Source of the DNA: an uncultured Spirochaetaceae bacterium
GTDB lineage: Bacteria; Spirochaetota; Spirochaetia; Sphaerochaetales; Sphaerochaetaceae
Length of the DNA stretch: 64,000 nt
NCBI GenBank assembly: GCA_944389025.1
Contig: CALXKU010000002.1
Span: forward strand, 62,001 to 126,000
Direction: 5' to 3'
Positions within the stretch are counted from its first letter, which is position 1; the number at the start of each line of letters is the position of its first letter. The translations under genes were made by a program, and so were the position numbers. Below the pieces are notes generated by a model. The model was not told the DNA's origin and searched no databases. It saw only the letters and a program-made list of their open reading frames with translations. This document shows positions 62,072 through 64,000 of the stretch, one piece after another.

Positions 62072-64000
62072 ATGAGCAAGAAAAAAATCAATTTTATGTG
62101 TACAGCATTCCGTGACGGTTTCCAGTCCGTATACGGAGCACGTGTTTTCACAAAGGATTTCATGCCTGCAGTAGCAGCAGCAAAGGAAGCGGGAATCAAC
62201 CACTTCGAAGCTGGTGGCGGTGCAAGATTCCAGTCACTTTACTTCTACACGAACGAAGATGCGTTCGAGATGATGGATGAGTTCAGAAGGGTCGCAGGAC
62301 CGGATGCAAACCTCCAGACACTTGCAAGAGGAGTTAACATTGTAGGTCTTGACAGCCAGCCACGCGACATGATCAAGCTCCATGCAGAGCTTTTCAAGAA
62401 GCATGGAATGACCACAATCAGGAACTTCGACGCACTCAATGATGTGAACAACCTCATCGACAGCGGAAAATACATCCATGAAGCAGGTCTCAAGCATGAG
62501 GTCACAGTTACGATGATGAGCCTTCCAGAAGGTGTCACAGGAGCTCATGACCCAGATTTCTACGAGAAGATTCTCCGCCAGATTCTTGATGCGGGCATTC
62601 CATATGACAGCGTATGTTTCAAGGATGCATCCGGTACATCAACTCCTCATAACGTATATGAGACAATAAAGAGGGCGAGAAAGCTCCTCGGACCAAACGT
62701 AAAGATCGTATTCCACTCTCATGAGACAGCAGGAGTATCAATCCAGCAGTACATGTCTGCAATCGAGGCAGGTGCTGACCAGGTAGACCTCTCAATGAGT
62801 CCATGCTCAGGCGGAACATGCCAGCCGGACATCATCACGATGTGGCACGCTCTCAGGGGAACCGATTACACTCTCGATATCGATGTGAACAAGGTTCGCA
62901 ATGCAGAAAAGGTATTCGAAGAGTGCATGAAGGACTACTTCCTCCCACCAGAAGCAACAATGGTAAATCCAGAGATTCCATTCTTCCCACTTCCAGGTGG
63001 AGCTCTTACAGCTAACACCCAGATGCTCAGGGACAACGGACTCATGGACAAGTATCCTCAGATTGTTGAGGCAATGGGAGAGACTGTTGCTAAGGGTGGC
63101 TTCGGAACATCCGTTACACCGGTAAGCCAGTTCTATTTCCAGCAGGCATTCAACAACGTCATGTTCGGACCTTGGAAGAAGTTCGCAGAGGGATACGGCA
63201 AGATGGTTCTCGGTTACTTCGGAAAGACTCCTGTTGCTCCGGATCCGGAAGTTGTCAAGCTTGCAGCAGCTCAGCTCAAGCTCGAGCCTACAACAGAGAA
63301 GTGCGTAGATATCAACGACAGGGATCCGAAGAAAGGCAGAGCGGCAGCAGAGGCAATGCTCAAGGAAGCGAACCTTCCTATCACAGACGAGAACGTGTTC
63401 ATCGCAGCCGCATGTAAGGACAAGGGTATCCTCTACCTCACAGGTAAGGCTCATGTAAATGGCGTCAGAAAGGTAAGCGAGGAGCAGAAGAAGGAAGCTG
63501 CAGCACCTGCGGCTAAGAAGGGCAATGGAGAGTACACCGTCACAGTTAACGGCGCATCCTATGCTGTTAAGCTCGAGAAGGACAGCGCAACTGTCAATGG
63601 AGTGAAGTATCCTCTCTCAATCGCAGATGGAATCAAGGCAGCACCAGCTGCAGCTCAGGCAGCAGCTCCTCAGGTTCAGACTGTCGTTACAGGCAGCACT
63701 GATATCACAGCACCGATGCCAGGACTTGCTCTCCGCTTCGAAGTAAAGGAAGGAGATACGGTAAAGAAGAACGACATCCTCATGGTTATGGAAGCTATGA
63801 AGATGGAGAACGAGATTTATGCTCCATGCGACGGTGTAGTATCAAAGATCTGCGTAAAGCAGGGTGATCAGCTCCAGAGCGGAGATCTCCTAATGCAGAT
63901 TGGAGGAACAGTTGTAGAAGCCGCCCCGGCACCAGCACCAGCACCCGCACCAGAGCCTGTTCAGGAAGCACCTGCAGCACCAGTACAGAGCGGAGCAAAA
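62072..64000 (+). CDS. oadA: Oxaloacetate decarboxylase alpha subunit (partial, runs off the end)
   Basis: 643 codons to the edge, no stop. Carboxyltransferase barrel with CTAFRDGFQSVYGARV, CFKDASGTSTPHN, HSHETAG and GGTCQPD; then a conserved PYC_OADA region and a biotinyl domain with EAMKMEN (biotin Lys577). It moves CO2 from oxaloacetate to biotin; the beta subunit then pumps Na+. After the biotin domain a Pro/Ala linker continues to the window edge, longer than a normal OadA end, so a further domain may follow. SD GGGAGA before ATG 62072. Confidence 0.94.
   Translation, partial: MSKKKINFMCTAFRDGFQSVYGARVFTKDFMPAVAAAKEAGINHFEAGGGARFQSLYFYTNEDAFEMMDEFRRVAGPDANLQTLARGVNIVGLDSQPRDMIKLHAELFKKHGMTTIRNFDALNDVNNLIDSGKYIHEAGLKHEVTVTMMSLPEGVTGAHDPDFYEKILRQILDAGIPYDSVCFKDASGTSTPHNVYETIKRARKLLGPNVKIVFHSHETAGVSIQQYMSAIEAGADQVDLSMSPCSGGTCQPDIITMWHALRGTDYTLDIDVNKVRNAEKVFEECMKDYFLPPEATMVNPEIPFFPLPGGALTANTQMLRDNGLMDKYPQIVEAMGETVAKGGFGTSVTPVSQFYFQQAFNNVMFGPWKKFAEGYGKMVLGYFGKTPVAPDPEVVKLAAAQLKLEPTTEKCVDINDRDPKKGRAAAEAMLKEANLPITDENVFIAAACKDKGILYLTGKAHVNGVRKVSEEQKKEAAAPAAKKGNGEYTVTVNGASYAVKLEKDSATVNGVKYPLSIADGIKAAPAAAQAAAPQVQTVVTGSTDITAPMPGLALRFEVKEGDTVKKNDILMVMEAMKMENEIYAPCDGVVSKICVKQGDQLQSGDLLMQIGGTVVEAAPAPAPAPAPEPVQEAPAAPVQSGAK

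Overview
The window looks like a host- or gut-associated spirochaete chromosome, possibly of the Sphaerochaetaceae/Treponemataceae type. The evidence is the archaeal-type phenylalanyl-tRNA synthetase (pheS-pheT), an EF-G whose G domain resembles the mitochondrial/spirochaetal EF-G1 subgroup, signal-peptide proteins and lipoproteins typical of a diderm, and several families that are expanded in gut spirochaetes. The genus is an inference. Genes are densely packed on both strands with many 1-11 bp overlaps. No rRNA, IS element, prophage or CRISPR array is visible. One tRNA (Cys, GCA) is present.

Layout. 1-4.2 kb: tail of a cysteine-rich protein, a SprT-like/DUF2786 protein, a DUF234 ATPase, divergent MarR and HxlR regulators and a RecA-like ATPase. 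4.2-13 kb: fusA, HIT protein, lipoprotein, nucleotidyltransferase, DUF2974 hydrolase, an outer-membrane protein with a long structured leader, LOG and YitT. 13-23 kb: pheS-pheT (PheT carries a C-terminal tRNA-binding domain), an orphan fused E1 dehydrogenase, and three PD-(D/E)XK-type proteins. 23-34.5 kb: a 12-gene co-linear operon described below. 35-44 kb: purine salvage (hpt, a second PRTase, purA), lacZ-purB, then a VTT membrane protein, AlaX-like editing protein and TRIC channel. 44-54 kb: malic enzyme, MATE transporter, metallo-hydrolase, a UmuC/YolD pair, a secreted nuclease pair, tRNA-Cys and an Ldh-family dehydrogenase. 54-64 kb: GH36-like alpha-galactosidase with a partner, gpsA, a MATE remnant, lipoproteins, Nudix, Mrp, and oadG-oadA running off the edge.

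The most exciting part is 23217-34539. It encodes a periplasmic chaperone of the FimC/Csu type, an 1180-residue usher-like protein, and ten exported beta-rich proteins. Nine of the ten end in a G/E-x-Y plus alternating-hydrophobic strand like the last strand of chaperone-usher pilins. I read this as a divergent chaperone-usher surface-fibre system in a spirochaete. The usher is unusual: instead of a simple signal peptide it begins with two or three membrane helices and a long acidic, proline-containing linker, so it may be tethered to the inner membrane while its barrel sits in the outer membrane.

A second window-wide pattern is leaderless transcription. At least ten genes have a -10 box, often extended as TGCTATAnT, ending 6-7 nt before the start codon with no Shine-Dalgarno. 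Others have strong GGAGG sites.

Metabolically the window suggests fermentation of galactosides (LacZ, GH36-like protein), C4/C3 acid interconversion (malic enzyme, Ldh-type dehydrogenase, sodium-pumping oxaloacetate decarboxylase) and purine salvage. UmuC/YolD and the nuclease pair resemble Firmicutes gene pairs and may be acquired.
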